Below, piece after piece: positions 16,034 to 24,312 of a stretch of DNA of 64,000 bases; position 1 is the first letter of the stretch; the number at the start of each line of letters is the position of its first letter. The stretch spans positions 86,066 through 150,065 of the forward strand of contig NZ_VOBR01000022.1 of the NCBI RefSeq assembly GCF_007845675.1. Reading direction: 5' to 3'. This DNA comes from Lentzea tibetensis. GTDB lineage: Bacteria > Actinomycetota > Actinomycetes > Mycobacteriales > Pseudonocardiaceae. A program made the position numbers and the translations under genes. Below the pieces are notes generated by a model. That model saw only the letters and a program-made list of their open reading frames with translations, was not told where the DNA came from and ran no database searches.

Positions 16034-16855
16034 ATGGCGAAGAAGTCGGTTCGTGAAGCGCTTCGGTTCACCGCTGACCTGCCCGACGCGGCGGACAGGC
16101 CGATCGGTCCCAAGACCAAGAAAGAGGCCGCCGACAGTCTCGCCGAGACCGGTGCGGAGCTCGACGACCTGCAGGAACGGCTCTACGCCGAGCACACCCG
16201 CGCGGTGCTGCTCGTGCTGCAGGGCATGGACACCTCCGGCAAGGGCGGCACGATCCGCCACGTCGTCGGGCTGGTGAACCCGCAGGGCGTGCACATCGCG
16301 TCGTTCAAGAAACCCACGCCGACCGAACGCAGGCACCACTTCCTGTGGCGCGTCCGCAAGGTCCTGCCGACCGCGGGCCAGCTCGGCGTGTTCGACCGGT
16401 CGCACTACGAGGACGTCCTCGTGCCCAAGGTCGAGGGCCTGCTCACCGCCGCCGAGGTCCGCACCCGGTACCGCGAGATCAACGCGTTCGAGAAGGAGCT
16501 CGCGGACCAGGGCGTCGCGGTCGTGAAGTGCTTCCTGCACATCTCGCCGGAGGTGCAGAAGGAACGGCTGCTCGCCCGGCTCGACGACCCGACGAAGCTG
16601 TGGAAGTACAACCCGCACGACATCGACGTGCGCGCCAAGTTCTCGCAGTACCAGGCCGCCTACCTCGCGGCGCTGAAGAACTGCTCCGCGACGCCCTGGT
16701 ACGTCGTCCCGTCCGACCGCAAGTGGTACCGCAACTGGGCGGTCGGCAGGCTCGTGCTGGAGACCCTGCGCGACCTCGACCCGCAGTACCCGCCCGCGGC
16801 CTACGACCGCGACGCGGAGAAAGCCCGCCTCGTGGACGCCGACCCGTTGCGCTAG
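16034..16855 (+). CDS. ppk2: Polyphosphate kinase 2 family protein
   Basis: ATG 16034 (MAKKSVREAL) gives 273 residues; an upstream in-frame ATG at 15956 is possible but has no ribosome site. Walker A is GMDTSGKGGT (64-73) and the Walker B/lid region is VFDRSHYEDVLVPKVEGL, followed by KCFLHISPEVQKERLLARLDDP and WKYNPHDIDVRAKF. These are the signatures of single-domain PPK2 enzymes, which move phosphate between polyphosphate and nucleotides. The class (NDP or NMP preference) cannot be fixed by eye. It is cytoplasmic and divergent from rocD. Confidence 0.92.
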   Translation: MAKKSVREALRFTADLPDAADRPIGPKTKKEAADSLAETGAELDDLQERLYAEHTRAVLLVLQGMDTSGKGGTIRHVVGLVNPQGVHIASFKKPTPTERRHHFLWRVRKVLPTAGQLGVFDRSHYEDVLVPKVEGLLTAAEVRTRYREINAFEKELADQGVAVVKCFLHISPEVQKERLLARLDDPTKLWKYNPHDIDVRAKFSQYQAAYLAALKNCSATPWYVVPSDRKWYRNWAVGRLVLETLRDLDPQYPPAAYDRDAEKARLVDADPLR

Positions 16856-16943
16856 ACGCAATCTTCGTTGCGCCTCTTGCCCGACCGTAGTGGTCTAGGC
16901 CAGTGTGGGCACCGCCGCCGACGAGTGCAGCGGAGGTGCGGAC

Positions 16944-18077
16944 GTGGTTGTGGACCGGCGACGTTTCCTGGGAGCCGTGGGTGTCGGAGCGGGGCTGTTG
17001 ATGACCGGAGAGATCGCCGAAGCCCAGGAGACTGCGGCGCCTGGCAAGGCCACCAGAAAGGTGTACTTCGGCGCCTACACGACGTGGAGCGGCGGAGCCC
17101 AGGGTATCGGCATCGGTGCGTACGACTCGGCCACCGGCCAGCTCACGACCACCGGCGTGATCAAGGGGGTGACCAACCCGTCCTGGGTCGAGGAGTCGCG
17201 CGACGGCAGGTTCCTCTACGCCGTCAACGAGACTTCCGACGGCGCCGTCACCGCGATCAACGCCGCCACCGGCAAGGTGATCAACAAGCAGCCGACCGGC
17301 GGCGCGGACCCGTGTCACCTCGCGATCGACCCTTCCGGCAAGTTCCTGGTCACCGCGGACTACTCCAGCGGCAGCGTCACCGTCCTCCCGATCCGGCCGG
17401 ACGGCGGGCTCGGCGCGCGCACGCACCTGGTGAAGCACAAGGGATCCGGCCCCGATCCGGACCGGCAGAAGACCCCGCACGCGCACCAGGTCGTCTTCGA
17501 CCCGCAGGGCAAGTTCATCGCGGCCGTCGACCTCGGCGCCGACGCGGTCTTCACGTACACGCTGAGTCCGGAAGGCAAGCTGACGCCGGTCAACACCGCG
17601 AAGCTCAAGCCGGGCGCCGGACCGCGGCACATCGCGTTCCACCCCAACGGCAAGGTCGCGTACGTCGCCAACGAGCTCGACTCGACGATCGTCGTCTGCG
17701 CGTACGACAACGGGAAGCTGACGCCCGGCCAGGTGCTCAAGACCGCGCCGTCCTCGCCGGTGCGCAACTACCCGGCCGAGGTGTTCGTCTCACCGGATGG
17801 CCGGTTCGTGTACCTCTCCAACCGCGGTCACGACAGCGTCGCGGTCTTCTCGGTCGACGGTGCGACGCTCAAGCTCGTCGAGACGACCCCGGTCGGAGGC
17901 AAGTACCCCCGGCACATCACGCTGGACCCGACCGGGCGATTCCTGTTCGCCGCCAACCAGAACTCCAACCTGGTGACGTCGTTCGCCGTCGACAGCGCGA
18001 CCGGCAAGTTGAAGGCGGCGGGCACGCCGCTGAAGACCCAGATCCCGGTCTGCGTGACGCCCACACGTCTGGGTTAA
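16944..18077 (+). CDS. Tat-exported lactonase-family seven-bladed beta-propeller
   Basis: GTG 16944 lies 7 nt after GGAGG (16932-16936). The N-terminus has a twin-arginine signal (DRRRFLGAVGVGAGLLM). The mature protein (377 residues in total) has repeated blades with D(P/S)xGKF, the pattern of the 6-phosphogluconolactonase/YbhE-like lactonase family: AIDPSGKFLVTADYSSG, VFDPQGKFIAAVDLG, AFHPNGKVAYVANELDS, FVSPDGRFVYLSNRG and TLDPTGRFLFAANQNS. Export suggests an extracellular lactone or a non-catalytic role rather than the pentose pathway. Confidence 0.88.
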   Translation: MVVDRRRFLGAVGVGAGLLMTGEIAEAQETAAPGKATRKVYFGAYTTWSGGAQGIGIGAYDSATGQLTTTGVIKGVTNPSWVEESRDGRFLYAVNETSDGAVTAINAATGKVINKQPTGGADPCHLAIDPSGKFLVTADYSSGSVTVLPIRPDGGLGARTHLVKHKGSGPDPDRQKTPHAHQVVFDPQGKFIAAVDLGADAVFTYTLSPEGKLTPVNTAKLKPGAGPRHIAFHPNGKVAYVANELDSTIVVCAYDNGKLTPGQVLKTAPSSPVRNYPAEVFVSPDGRFVYLSNRGHDSVAVFSVDGATLKLVETTPVGGKYPRHITLDPTGRFLFAANQNSNLVTSFAVDSATGKLKAAGTPLKTQIPVCVTPTRLG

Positions 18078-18089
18078 CCCCCTTCAACC

Positions 18090-18105
18090 CCACTGTCCAC
18101 AGTGG
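18090..18105. terminator. Short inverted repeat CCACTG-N4-CAGTGG
   Basis: A 6-bp stem with a 4-nt loop in the 40-nt gap between the lactonase stop and the SGNH hydrolase start. It may be a weak terminator or an operator for the downstream gene. Confidence 0.35.
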
Positions 18106-18117
18106 TACTCCGGCGGT

Positions 18118-18861
18118 ATGACACTCTTCGCCGCCGCAGTTCTAGTGGGCACACTGCTCGTTCCCACCTCGGTCGCACCGGAGTACGTGGCACTGGGCGA
18201 CTCGTACGCGTCCGGGGTGGGCGCGGGCGGGACCAAGGGCCCGTGCCGCCGCAGTGACAACGCCTACCCTGCGCTCTACGCCAAGGGCTTCCCCTCGTTC
18301 ACCTTCGCCGCCTGCACCGGAGCCACGACGGCCGACGTCGTCGGCACCCAGTCGAATAGCCTCACCCCGGCCACGACGCTCGTCACGGTCACCGCCGGCG
18401 GCAACGACCTCGGCTTCGTCGACGTCATGACCACCTGCACGCTCAGCGGTGACAAGTCGTGCGTCAAGCGCGTCAAGCGCGCCGAGACCTACATCCACGC
18501 GGAGCTCCCGAAGGCGCTCGACGCGACCTACGCGAAGATCAAGCAGCTGGCGCCGAACGCCCGGCTGGTCGTCGTCGGCTACCCGAGGCTGTTCGAGCCG
18601 AGCACCGACTGCCGCGCGCTGAGCCCGGCCAAGCGCACCGCCGTCAACGCCGCCGCGGACGTGCTGAACGACGCCACCGCCAAGGCCGCGGCCAACGCGG
18701 GTGCCACCTACGTCGACGTCCGCGCGAAGTTCTCCGGCCACGGCGTCTGTTCGGCCAGCCCGTGGATCAACGGCCTCGTCAGCCCGACGTCCCACTCCTA
18801 CCACCCGAACAAGGCGGGGCAGCAGGGCTACTGGCAGGCCTTGACGGCGGCGGCTCCGTAA
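18118..18861 (+). CDS. Secreted SGNH/GDSL hydrolase (lipase/esterase)
   Basis: A 247-residue protein with a short signal peptide (TLFAAAVLVGTLLVPTSVA). The catalytic block I is ALGDSYASG (nucleophile Ser about 29), block III is GGNDLGF with the oxyanion Asn, and block V is SPTSHSYHPNKAG with the Asp/His region. Six Cys in the mature part suggest three disulphides, as in Streptomyces GDSL lipases such as SCO1725. The likely role is extracellular ester hydrolysis. Confidence 0.9.
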   Translation: MTLFAAAVLVGTLLVPTSVAPEYVALGDSYASGVGAGGTKGPCRRSDNAYPALYAKGFPSFTFAACTGATTADVVGTQSNSLTPATTLVTVTAGGNDLGFVDVMTTCTLSGDKSCVKRVKRAETYIHAELPKALDATYAKIKQLAPNARLVVVGYPRLFEPSTDCRALSPAKRTAVNAAADVLNDATAKAAANAGATYVDVRAKFSGHGVCSASPWINGLVSPTSHSYHPNKAGQQGYWQALTAAAP

Positions 18862-18878
18862 GTTCACACTTACCGTTC

Positions 18879-19184
18879 GTGGAGCCTTACCAAACGGCGC
18901 TCGCCGCGCTCGGCGACCCGACCCGCAGGCTGATCTTCGAACGGCTCGCGTCGGGCCCGCTCGCGGTCGGCCAGCTGGCGGACGAGCTCCCGGTGAGCAG
19001 GCCGGCGGTGTCCCAGCACCTGAAAGTCCTCAAGGAGGCCCGCCTGGTGCGCGACCGAGCGGTCGGCACCAGGCGCCTCTACAGCGTCGACCCGGTCGGC
19101 GTGCGCGCCGTCCGGGACTACATGGACGAGCTGTGGGGACGGGCGCTGGCCAACTTCGCCCGAGTGGTCGAGGAGGAGCAGTGA
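18879..19184 (+). CDS. ArsR-family winged-helix regulator
   Basis: GTG at 18879 gives 101 residues: ALAALGDPTRRLIFERLASGPLAVGQLADELPVSRPAVSQHLKVLKEARLV is the ArsR helix-turn-helix core. It has no Cys metal-binding motif, so it is a non-metal ArsR of the type that pairs with SRPBCC (AHSA1) proteins. Its stop overlaps the next start (GTGA at 19181), so the two are translationally coupled. Confidence 0.92.
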   Translation: MEPYQTALAALGDPTRRLIFERLASGPLAVGQLADELPVSRPAVSQHLKVLKEARLVRDRAVGTRRLYSVDPVGVRAVRDYMDELWGRALANFARVVEEEQ

Positions 19185-19654
19185 CGGAGACGTTGAGCAC
19201 CGAGGTGCACCGGTCGGTGACCGTGAACGCCACGCAGGAGCGCGCGTTCGACGTGTTCACCGGCAAGTGGCTGTCCTGGTGGCCGCTCGAACACCACATC
19301 GGCGCGACGGAGCTCGCGGACGTCGTGGTCGAGCCGGTCACCGGCGGCCGCTGGTACGAGGTCGGCACCGACGGCACCGAGTGCGACTGGGGTGCCGTGC
19401 TGGCGTGGGAGCCGCACGGCCGCATCGTGCTGTCGTGGCACCTCAACGGCGACTGGGAGTACGACCCCGATCCCGCGCACGCCAGCGAGGTCGAGGTGAG
19501 GTTCGTCGCCGAGACGCCGGACCGCACGCGCGTCGAGCTGGTGCACCGCAACTTCGAACGTCACGCGCACAAGCCGGACCAGGTGCGCGGCGGTGTCGGC
19601 GGCGAGGGCGGCTGGGGCACGATCCTCACCGGCTACGCGGCGGCCTTCGTCTGA
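19181..19654 (+). CDS. SRPBCC/AHSA1-domain protein
   Basis: GTG 19181 is preceded by AGGAGG and overlaps the ArsR stop. The 157-residue protein has the START/Bet v1-like pattern: VHRSVTVNATQERAFDVFTGKWLSWWP, VVEPVTGGRWYEVG, WGAVLAWEPHGRIVLSWHLNG, RVELVHRNFERHA and a C-terminal helix GWGTILTGYAAAF. Such proteins bind small hydrophobic ligands and are habitually encoded with ArsR regulators. The ligand is unknown. Confidence 0.9.
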   Translation: MTETLSTEVHRSVTVNATQERAFDVFTGKWLSWWPLEHHIGATELADVVVEPVTGGRWYEVGTDGTECDWGAVLAWEPHGRIVLSWHLNGDWEYDPDPAHASEVEVRFVAETPDRTRVELVHRNFERHAHKPDQVRGGVGGEGGWGTILTGYAAAFV

Positions 19655-19706
19655 GCCGGGCGGAATTGGGTCGGCTCGGCGGGCCTGGGCGTGTGATCAT
19701 GCGGGC

Positions 19707-20480
19707 GTGACAGGACTGCGCAGGATCACGGCCACGAGGTACGTGACGCCGTTCCGCGAGGGCGGGTCGTTGCCCGGACTCATCGAGGCCGACGACCTCG
19801 GCATGTACGTGCTGAAGTTCCGCGGTGCGGGCCAGGGCGTGAAGGCGCTCGTCGCCGAGATCATCGTCGGCGAGCTGGCCCGCCGCCTCGGCTTCCGCGT
19901 TCCGGAGATCGTCCTCGTCGAGCTCGACCCCGAGCTGGCCAGGTCCGAACCCGACCAGGAGGTCCAGGAGCTGATCCGGGCCAGCGGCGGGCTCAACCTC
20001 GGCATCGACTACCTGCCCGGCAGCTTCGACTTCAACCCGATCGTGCGCGACCCCGGCACCGAGCTCGCCACGAAGACGCTGTGGCTGGACGCGTTGACGC
20101 TCAACGTCGACCGCAGCTGGCGCAACCCGAACATGCTGCTGTGGCACCGCGAACCGTGGCTCATCGACCACGGCGCCGCGTTGTACTTCCACCACTCGTG
20201 GAGCCCGGACCGTCCGGCCACCAAGGACTTCCGCTTCGACGCCGCCGACCACACCATGCTGCCCAACGCCGCGAAGCTGTCCGAAGTGGACGCTGAGCTG
20301 GCCGCCGCCATCACGCCGGAGCTGATCACCGAGGTGCTCGCGCTGATCCCGGACGAGTGGCTGGCGCCGGACGGCGAGCCGGTGGAGGTCCGTGCCCGGT
20401 ACGCGGAGTTCTTCGCCTATCGTCTTGCGCACCGCGAGTGGGTCGAGGCTGTGGAGGCCGTGCGTGTCGCACGTGTTTGA
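19707..20480 (+). CDS. HipA-like kinase (HipA_2 family)
   Basis: GTG 19707 gives 257 residues. Visible kinase-like elements are YVLKFRGAGQGVKALVAEIIVGELARRLG (ATP-site Lys and helix C), TLWLDALTLNVDRSWRNPNMLLWHREPWLIDHGAALYFHH (catalytic loop with NxDRxxRNPN and metal-binding Asp in LIDHG), and a helical C-terminus. It is shorter than toxin HipA and has no HipB partner; instead it overlaps a DUF3037 gene by 17 bp. The substrate is unknown. Confidence 0.85.
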   Translation: MTGLRRITATRYVTPFREGGSLPGLIEADDLGMYVLKFRGAGQGVKALVAEIIVGELARRLGFRVPEIVLVELDPELARSEPDQEVQELIRASGGLNLGIDYLPGSFDFNPIVRDPGTELATKTLWLDALTLNVDRSWRNPNMLLWHREPWLIDHGAALYFHHSWSPDRPATKDFRFDAADHTMLPNAAKLSEVDAELAAAITPELITEVLALIPDEWLAPDGEPVEVRARYAEFFAYRLAHREWVEAVEAVRVARV

Positions 20481-20850
20481 GTACGCGCTGCTGCGTGCCG
20501 TGCCGCGTCAGGAGCGCGGCGAGTTCATGAACGTCGGCGTCATCGTCTACTGCCCGAGCCTGGACTACCTGTGTGCCAGGACCCATGTGGACGGTGATCG
20601 ACTGCTCGCGCTCGACCCGGCTTTCGACGTGGAATTGCTCGAATCGAGCTTGAGCCAGCTCACATTCGCGTGTGCCGGGAGCACCGAGGCCGGGCCGGTA
20701 TCGAAGACCACGCTGGGACAGCGTTTTCGCTGGTTGACGGCACCGCGCAGCACCACGATCCAGACCTCTCCGACGCACACCGGACTGACCGATGACCCGG
20801 AGCGGGAACTGAACCGCCTCCACCGCACGCTCGTCCTACTCGACAGGTAG
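20464..20850 (+). CDS. DUF3037 protein, partner of the HipA-like kinase
   Basis: GTG 20464 lies inside the end of the kinase gene in another frame. The 128-residue protein begins SHVFEYALLRAVPRQERGEFMNVGVIVYCP, the DUF3037 signature, and ends RELNRLHRTLVLLDR. DUF3037 genes are recurrent neighbours of HipA_2 kinases, which suggests a functional pair (substrate, adaptor or regulator), though its activity is unknown. Confidence 0.88.
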   Translation: MSHVFEYALLRAVPRQERGEFMNVGVIVYCPSLDYLCARTHVDGDRLLALDPAFDVELLESSLSQLTFACAGSTEAGPVSKTTLGQRFRWLTAPRSTTIQTSPTHTGLTDDPERELNRLHRTLVLLDR

Positions 20851-20926
20851 GTTCGCAACCTCCAGGCCGTCACCACGTCTGTAGGTGCAAGTCGAAGATG
20901 ACGATCGAGATCGGGGTTGGCGAGAT

Positions 20927-21940
20927 ATGAGCGCTGGGTACCACCACGGTTACCAGCAACAACAGCGGCGCCCGATGCCGCCCGCGCGACGCAAGAAGCG
21001 CAGGCCGGGCCGTGTGATCCTGGTGCTGCTGCTGGTGTTGCTCGTGGGCGCGGGCGCGATGTGGCTCTACGTCGACTCCTCGCTGCGCAGAATCGACGCG
21101 CTCACCGAGTACGAGGGCCGTCCGGCCGACACCCCCGGCACGACGTGGTTGCTGGTGGGTTCGGACGCGCGCGACGACCTGACGCAGGAGCAGAAGGACG
21201 CGCTGGCCACCGGTGACGCCGCAGGGCGCCGCACGGACACCATCATGATGATGCACGTGCCGGACAACGGTGACGCGAAGCCGACGCTGCTGAGCATCCC
21301 GCGCGACTCGCTGGTGTCGATTCCGGGCAACGGCCGCAACAAGATCAACGCGGCGTTCGCGTTCGGCGGGCCGCAGCTGCTCGTGCAGACCGTCGAGGGC
21401 GCGACCGGCGTGCGCGTCGACCACTACATGGAGATCGGCTTCGGCGGGTTCGCGGGCATCGTGGACGCCGTCGGCGGCGTCGACATGTGCCTCGACGAGC
21501 CCATCAAGGACCCGCTCGCCGGCATCGACCTGCCCGCGGGCTGCCAGGAGCTCGACGGTGCGCAGGCGCTCGGCTTCGTCCGGACCCGCGCGTTCGCGAC
21601 GGCCGACCTGCAGCGCGTGCAGAACCAGCGCAAGTTCCTCGGCGCGCTGTCCGAGAAGGTCAAGAGCCCGGCCACGCTGCTCAACCCGTTCCGGGGCGTG
21701 CCGCTGATGTTCGCGGCCACCGACTCGGTGTCCGTCGGCCAGGACGACCACCTGCACCACCTGGTGTCGATGGGCCTCAACATGAGCGACGCCGTCAACG
21801 GCACCGTGCCCGTCGGCGGCACCCCGACGCTCCCCGGTGTCGGCTCGGTCGTCCAGTGGGACAAGGAGAAGGCGTCCGCGTTGTTCGACGCCATCGCCAA
21901 GGACCAGCCCGTGCCCGCGGAGCTGCTGGTAGCGAAGTAA
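20927..21940 (+). CDS. LytR-CpsA-Psr (LCP) family cell-wall ligase
   Basis: ATG 20927 (SAGYHHGYQQQQRRP) gives 337 residues: a short basic cytoplasmic tail, one membrane segment (VILVLLLVLLVGAGAMWLYV) and an extracellular LCP domain with LLVGSDARDD, RRTDTIMMMHVP, LLSIPRDSLVSIPG, NKINAAFAFGGP, VVDHYMEI-type and GFVRTRAF motifs. The Arg/Asp residues bind the polyprenyl pyrophosphate head. LCP enzymes transfer glycopolymers such as arabinogalactan or teichoic acid onto peptidoglycan. The stop abuts a convergent small gene. Confidence 0.93.
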   Translation: MSAGYHHGYQQQQRRPMPPARRKKRRPGRVILVLLLVLLVGAGAMWLYVDSSLRRIDALTEYEGRPADTPGTTWLLVGSDARDDLTQEQKDALATGDAAGRRTDTIMMMHVPDNGDAKPTLLSIPRDSLVSIPGNGRNKINAAFAFGGPQLLVQTVEGATGVRVDHYMEIGFGGFAGIVDAVGGVDMCLDEPIKDPLAGIDLPAGCQELDGAQALGFVRTRAFATADLQRVQNQRKFLGALSEKVKSPATLLNPFRGVPLMFAATDSVSVGQDDHLHHLVSMGLNMSDAVNGTVPVGGTPTLPGVGSVVQWDKEKASALFDAIAKDQPVPAELLVAK

Positions 21941-22048
21941 CTAGTCGGACGCGGGCGCCGCTGCGGCGTCCGCGGAGGCGACACCGGCCTCCTGTGCGAT
22001 CTCTTCGAGCTCGCGCAGGAGGTCGTCGTATATCGGCGTCAGTGACAT
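21941..22048 (-). CDS. 35-residue acidic/Ala-rich miniprotein
   Basis: ATG at 22048 is preceded by AGAGGGGGAG with 7-nt spacing, an unusually strong ribosome site, and the frame ends with TAG at 21941, exactly abutting the LCP stop. The peptide is MSLTPIYDDLLRELEEIAQE, then an Ala-rich tail ending in ASD: an amphipathic acidic helix followed by a disordered end. I recognise no family. It is supported by ribosome site and composition only. Confidence 0.5.
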   Translation of the reverse strand: MSLTPIYDDLLRELEEIAQEAGVASADAAAAPASD

Positions 22049-22197
22049 CGGGTAACTCCCCCTCTGAAGATCTTCCCCCGTTCAGGTGACGGAGCGTACT
22101 CCTCATTACCCCTCTCGATCTCTGGTTAATCACCCACAACTGTGTCTGTCGGCTAACTGTCGGCTAAACACATGTGGTCAGGGCGGGGTGTGTGGGC

Positions 22198-22222
22198 GCG
22201 ACACATGTCCACGCTGTGTCGC
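22198..22222. promoter_or_regulatory. Candidate operator GCGACACA-N9-TGTGTCGC
   Basis: A perfect 8-bp inverted repeat 20 bp before the dehydrogenase ATG. Upstream, GTCGGCTAA occurs twice in tandem (22148-22156 and 22160-22168). The GAF-PucR regulator encoded at the end of this operon is the natural candidate binder. Confidence 0.6.
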
Positions 22223-22241
22223 TTCTCCTAGCGTTGACACC

Positions 22242-22979
22242 ATGACGAGTGTCACAGGTCACACCGCGCTGGTCACCGGAGCCGCCAGCGGCATCGGGCT
22301 GGCCACCGCCCGCGCGCTCGCCGCGGCGGGCGCCAAGGTGCACGTCGTCGATCTCAACGGGGACGCGGCCCGGCAGGTCGCGCACGAGATCGGCGGTACG
22401 GCGCACGTCGCCGACCTGGCCGCGTTCACGGTCGCGGACCTGCCGTCCGAGGTCGACATCCTGGTCAACAACGCGGGCATGCAGCACGTGGCACCGATCC
22501 ACGAGTTCCCGCCCGAGGTCTTCTTCCGGATGCAGCAGGTCATGGTGACCGCCGCGTTCGTGCTGACCAGGCACTGCCTGCCGCACATGTACGAGCGCGG
22601 CTGGGGCCGCCTGATCCACATCTCGAGCGTGCACGGCCTGCGCGCCAGCGCCTACAAGTCCGCCTACACCGCGGCGAAGCACGCGATCGAGGGCTTCAGC
22701 AAGGTCGCCGCGCTGGAGGGCGCGCCGCACGGCGTGACGTCCAACTGCGTCGCGCCCGGCTACGTGCGCACCCCGCTGGTGGAGAACCAGGTGGCGTCCC
22801 AGGCGCGCCTGCACGGCCTCGCGGAGGAGGACGTGGTCGGCGAGATCTTCCTGCAGCGGACCGCGATCAAGCGGCTCATCGAGCCGGCCGAGGTCGCGTC
22901 CGCCGTGCTCTGGCTGTGCGACGCCGGTTTCGTGACCGGCACGTCGCTCTCGATCGACGGCGGCTGGACCGCCCAGTAA
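22242..22979 (+). CDS. 3-hydroxybutyrate dehydrogenase-like SDR
   Basis: A 245-residue classical short-chain dehydrogenase with TGAASGIG for NAD binding (about 13-20), NNAG, a catalytic Ser in ISSVHG and YTAAK-type YxxxK, and a C-terminal GTSLSIDGGWTAQ. The SSVHGLRAS segment and the overall pattern are typical of D-3-hydroxybutyrate dehydrogenases. It heads an operon with an MHS-family transporter and a PucR-type regulator, consistent with uptake and oxidation of a small hydroxy acid. Substrate identity is inferred. Confidence 0.8.
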   Translation: MTSVTGHTALVTGAASGIGLATARALAAAGAKVHVVDLNGDAARQVAHEIGGTAHVADLAAFTVADLPSEVDILVNNAGMQHVAPIHEFPPEVFFRMQQVMVTAAFVLTRHCLPHMYERGWGRLIHISSVHGLRASAYKSAYTAAKHAIEGFSKVAALEGAPHGVTSNCVAPGYVRTPLVENQVASQARLHGLAEEDVVGEIFLQRTAIKRLIEPAEVASAVLWLCDAGFVTGTSLSIDGGWTAQ

Positions 22980-23004
22980 CCCTGCAACTGCCGAGGAGGA
23001 GTCG

Positions 23005-24312
23005 ATGGCATCGATCAAGAAGATCGTCGGCGCATCAATGATTGGCACGACCGTCGAGTGGTACGACTTCTTCCTCTACGGCTCGGCCGCCGCACTGGTG
23101 TTCAACAAGCTGTTCTTCCCCACCGCGGACCCCTTGAACGGCACGCTGCTCGCGTTCACGACGTACGCGATCGGCTTCCTCGCCCGCCCGCTCGGCGGAC
23201 TGGTGTTCGGGCACTTCGGCGACCGGCTCGGCCGCAAGAAGCTGCTCGTGCTGAGCCTGCTGCTCATGGGTGTCGCGACGTTCGCGATGGGCCTGCTGCC
23301 GACGTACGCGACGATCGGCGTCGGCGCACCGCTGCTGCTGACGTTCCTGCGTCTCGTGCAGGGTTTCGCGCTCGGCGGCGAGTGGGGCGGCGCGGTGCTC
23401 ATCGTGTCCGAGCACGGTGACGCGAGCAGGCGCGGGTTCTGGGCGTCGTGGCCGCAGGCCGGTGTGCCCATGGGGAACCTGCTGGCCACCGCGGTGCTCG
23501 CGATCCTCGCCGCGGTGCAGACCGACGAGGCGTTCCTGTCCTGGGGCTGGCGCATCCCGTTCCTGCTGTCCGGCGTGCTCGTCGGCATCGGGCTGTGGAT
23601 CAGGCTGTCCATCGCCGAGTCGCCGATCTTCCTGGCCGCGCAGGAGAAGGCGCTCGCGGAGAAGCGCGGCACCGAGAAGGCGCCGATCATCGACGTCCTG
23701 CGCCACCACCGGCGTGAGCTGTTGATCGCGATGGGCGCTCGGCTGGCGGAGAACGTCACCTACTACGTGATCACCGCGTTCATCCTGGTGTACATCACGA
23801 CCACGCTGGGGCTCTCGCGTTCGGTCGGGCTCAACGCCGTGCTGATCGCCTCCGCCGTGCACCTGGTGGCGATCCCCAGCTGGGGCGCGCTGTCCGACCG
23901 GCTCGGCCGCCGCACGGTCTACCTGTTCGGCGCGGTCGGCACCGGACTCTGGACGTTCGTGTTCTTCATCCTGCTGGACACCAAGAACTTCGCGCTCATC
24001 ACGCTCGCGGCCACGGTCGGGCTCGTGCTGCACGGCGCGATGTACGGGCCGCAGGCCGCGTTCTTCTCCGAGCTGTTCGGGACGAGGGTCCGGTACTCGG
24101 GCGCGTCCGTCGGCTACCAGCTCGCGTCGATCGTGGCGGGTGCGCTGGCGCCGTTGATCGCGACCTGGTTGCTGAAGGAGTACGGCAGCACGACACCGGT
24201 GTCGCTGTACGTCGCGGGCATGTCGGTGCTGACGACGATCGCCGTGCTGGCCTCCCGGGAGACCCGCGGGACTGACCTCGAACGAGAGGAACGTGTCAGC
24301 ATGTCGGGATGA
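23005..24312 (+). CDS. MHS-family (MFS) metabolite:H+ symporter
   Basis: ATG 23005 follows GAGGAG and lies 25 nt after the dehydrogenase. The 435-residue protein has 12 hydrophobic segments and the MHS signatures: GTTVEWYDFFLYGSAAALVF at the N-terminus, GFLARPLGGLVFGHFGDRLGRKK, RLVQGFALGGEWGGAVL and GWRIPFLLSG. MHS members import organic acids such as citrate, oxoglutarate, shikimate or betaine. Here hydroxybutyrate or a related acid is likely from context. Its stop overlaps the next start (ATGA). Confidence 0.9.
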   Translation: MASIKKIVGASMIGTTVEWYDFFLYGSAAALVFNKLFFPTADPLNGTLLAFTTYAIGFLARPLGGLVFGHFGDRLGRKKLLVLSLLLMGVATFAMGLLPTYATIGVGAPLLLTFLRLVQGFALGGEWGGAVLIVSEHGDASRRGFWASWPQAGVPMGNLLATAVLAILAAVQTDEAFLSWGWRIPFLLSGVLVGIGLWIRLSIAESPIFLAAQEKALAEKRGTEKAPIIDVLRHHRRELLIAMGARLAENVTYYVITAFILVYITTTLGLSRSVGLNAVLIASAVHLVAIPSWGALSDRLGRRTVYLFGAVGTGLWTFVFFILLDTKNFALITLAATVGLVLHGAMYGPQAAFFSELFGTRVRYSGASVGYQLASIVAGALAPLIATWLLKEYGSTTPVSLYVAGMSVLTTIAVLASRETRGTDLEREERVSMSG

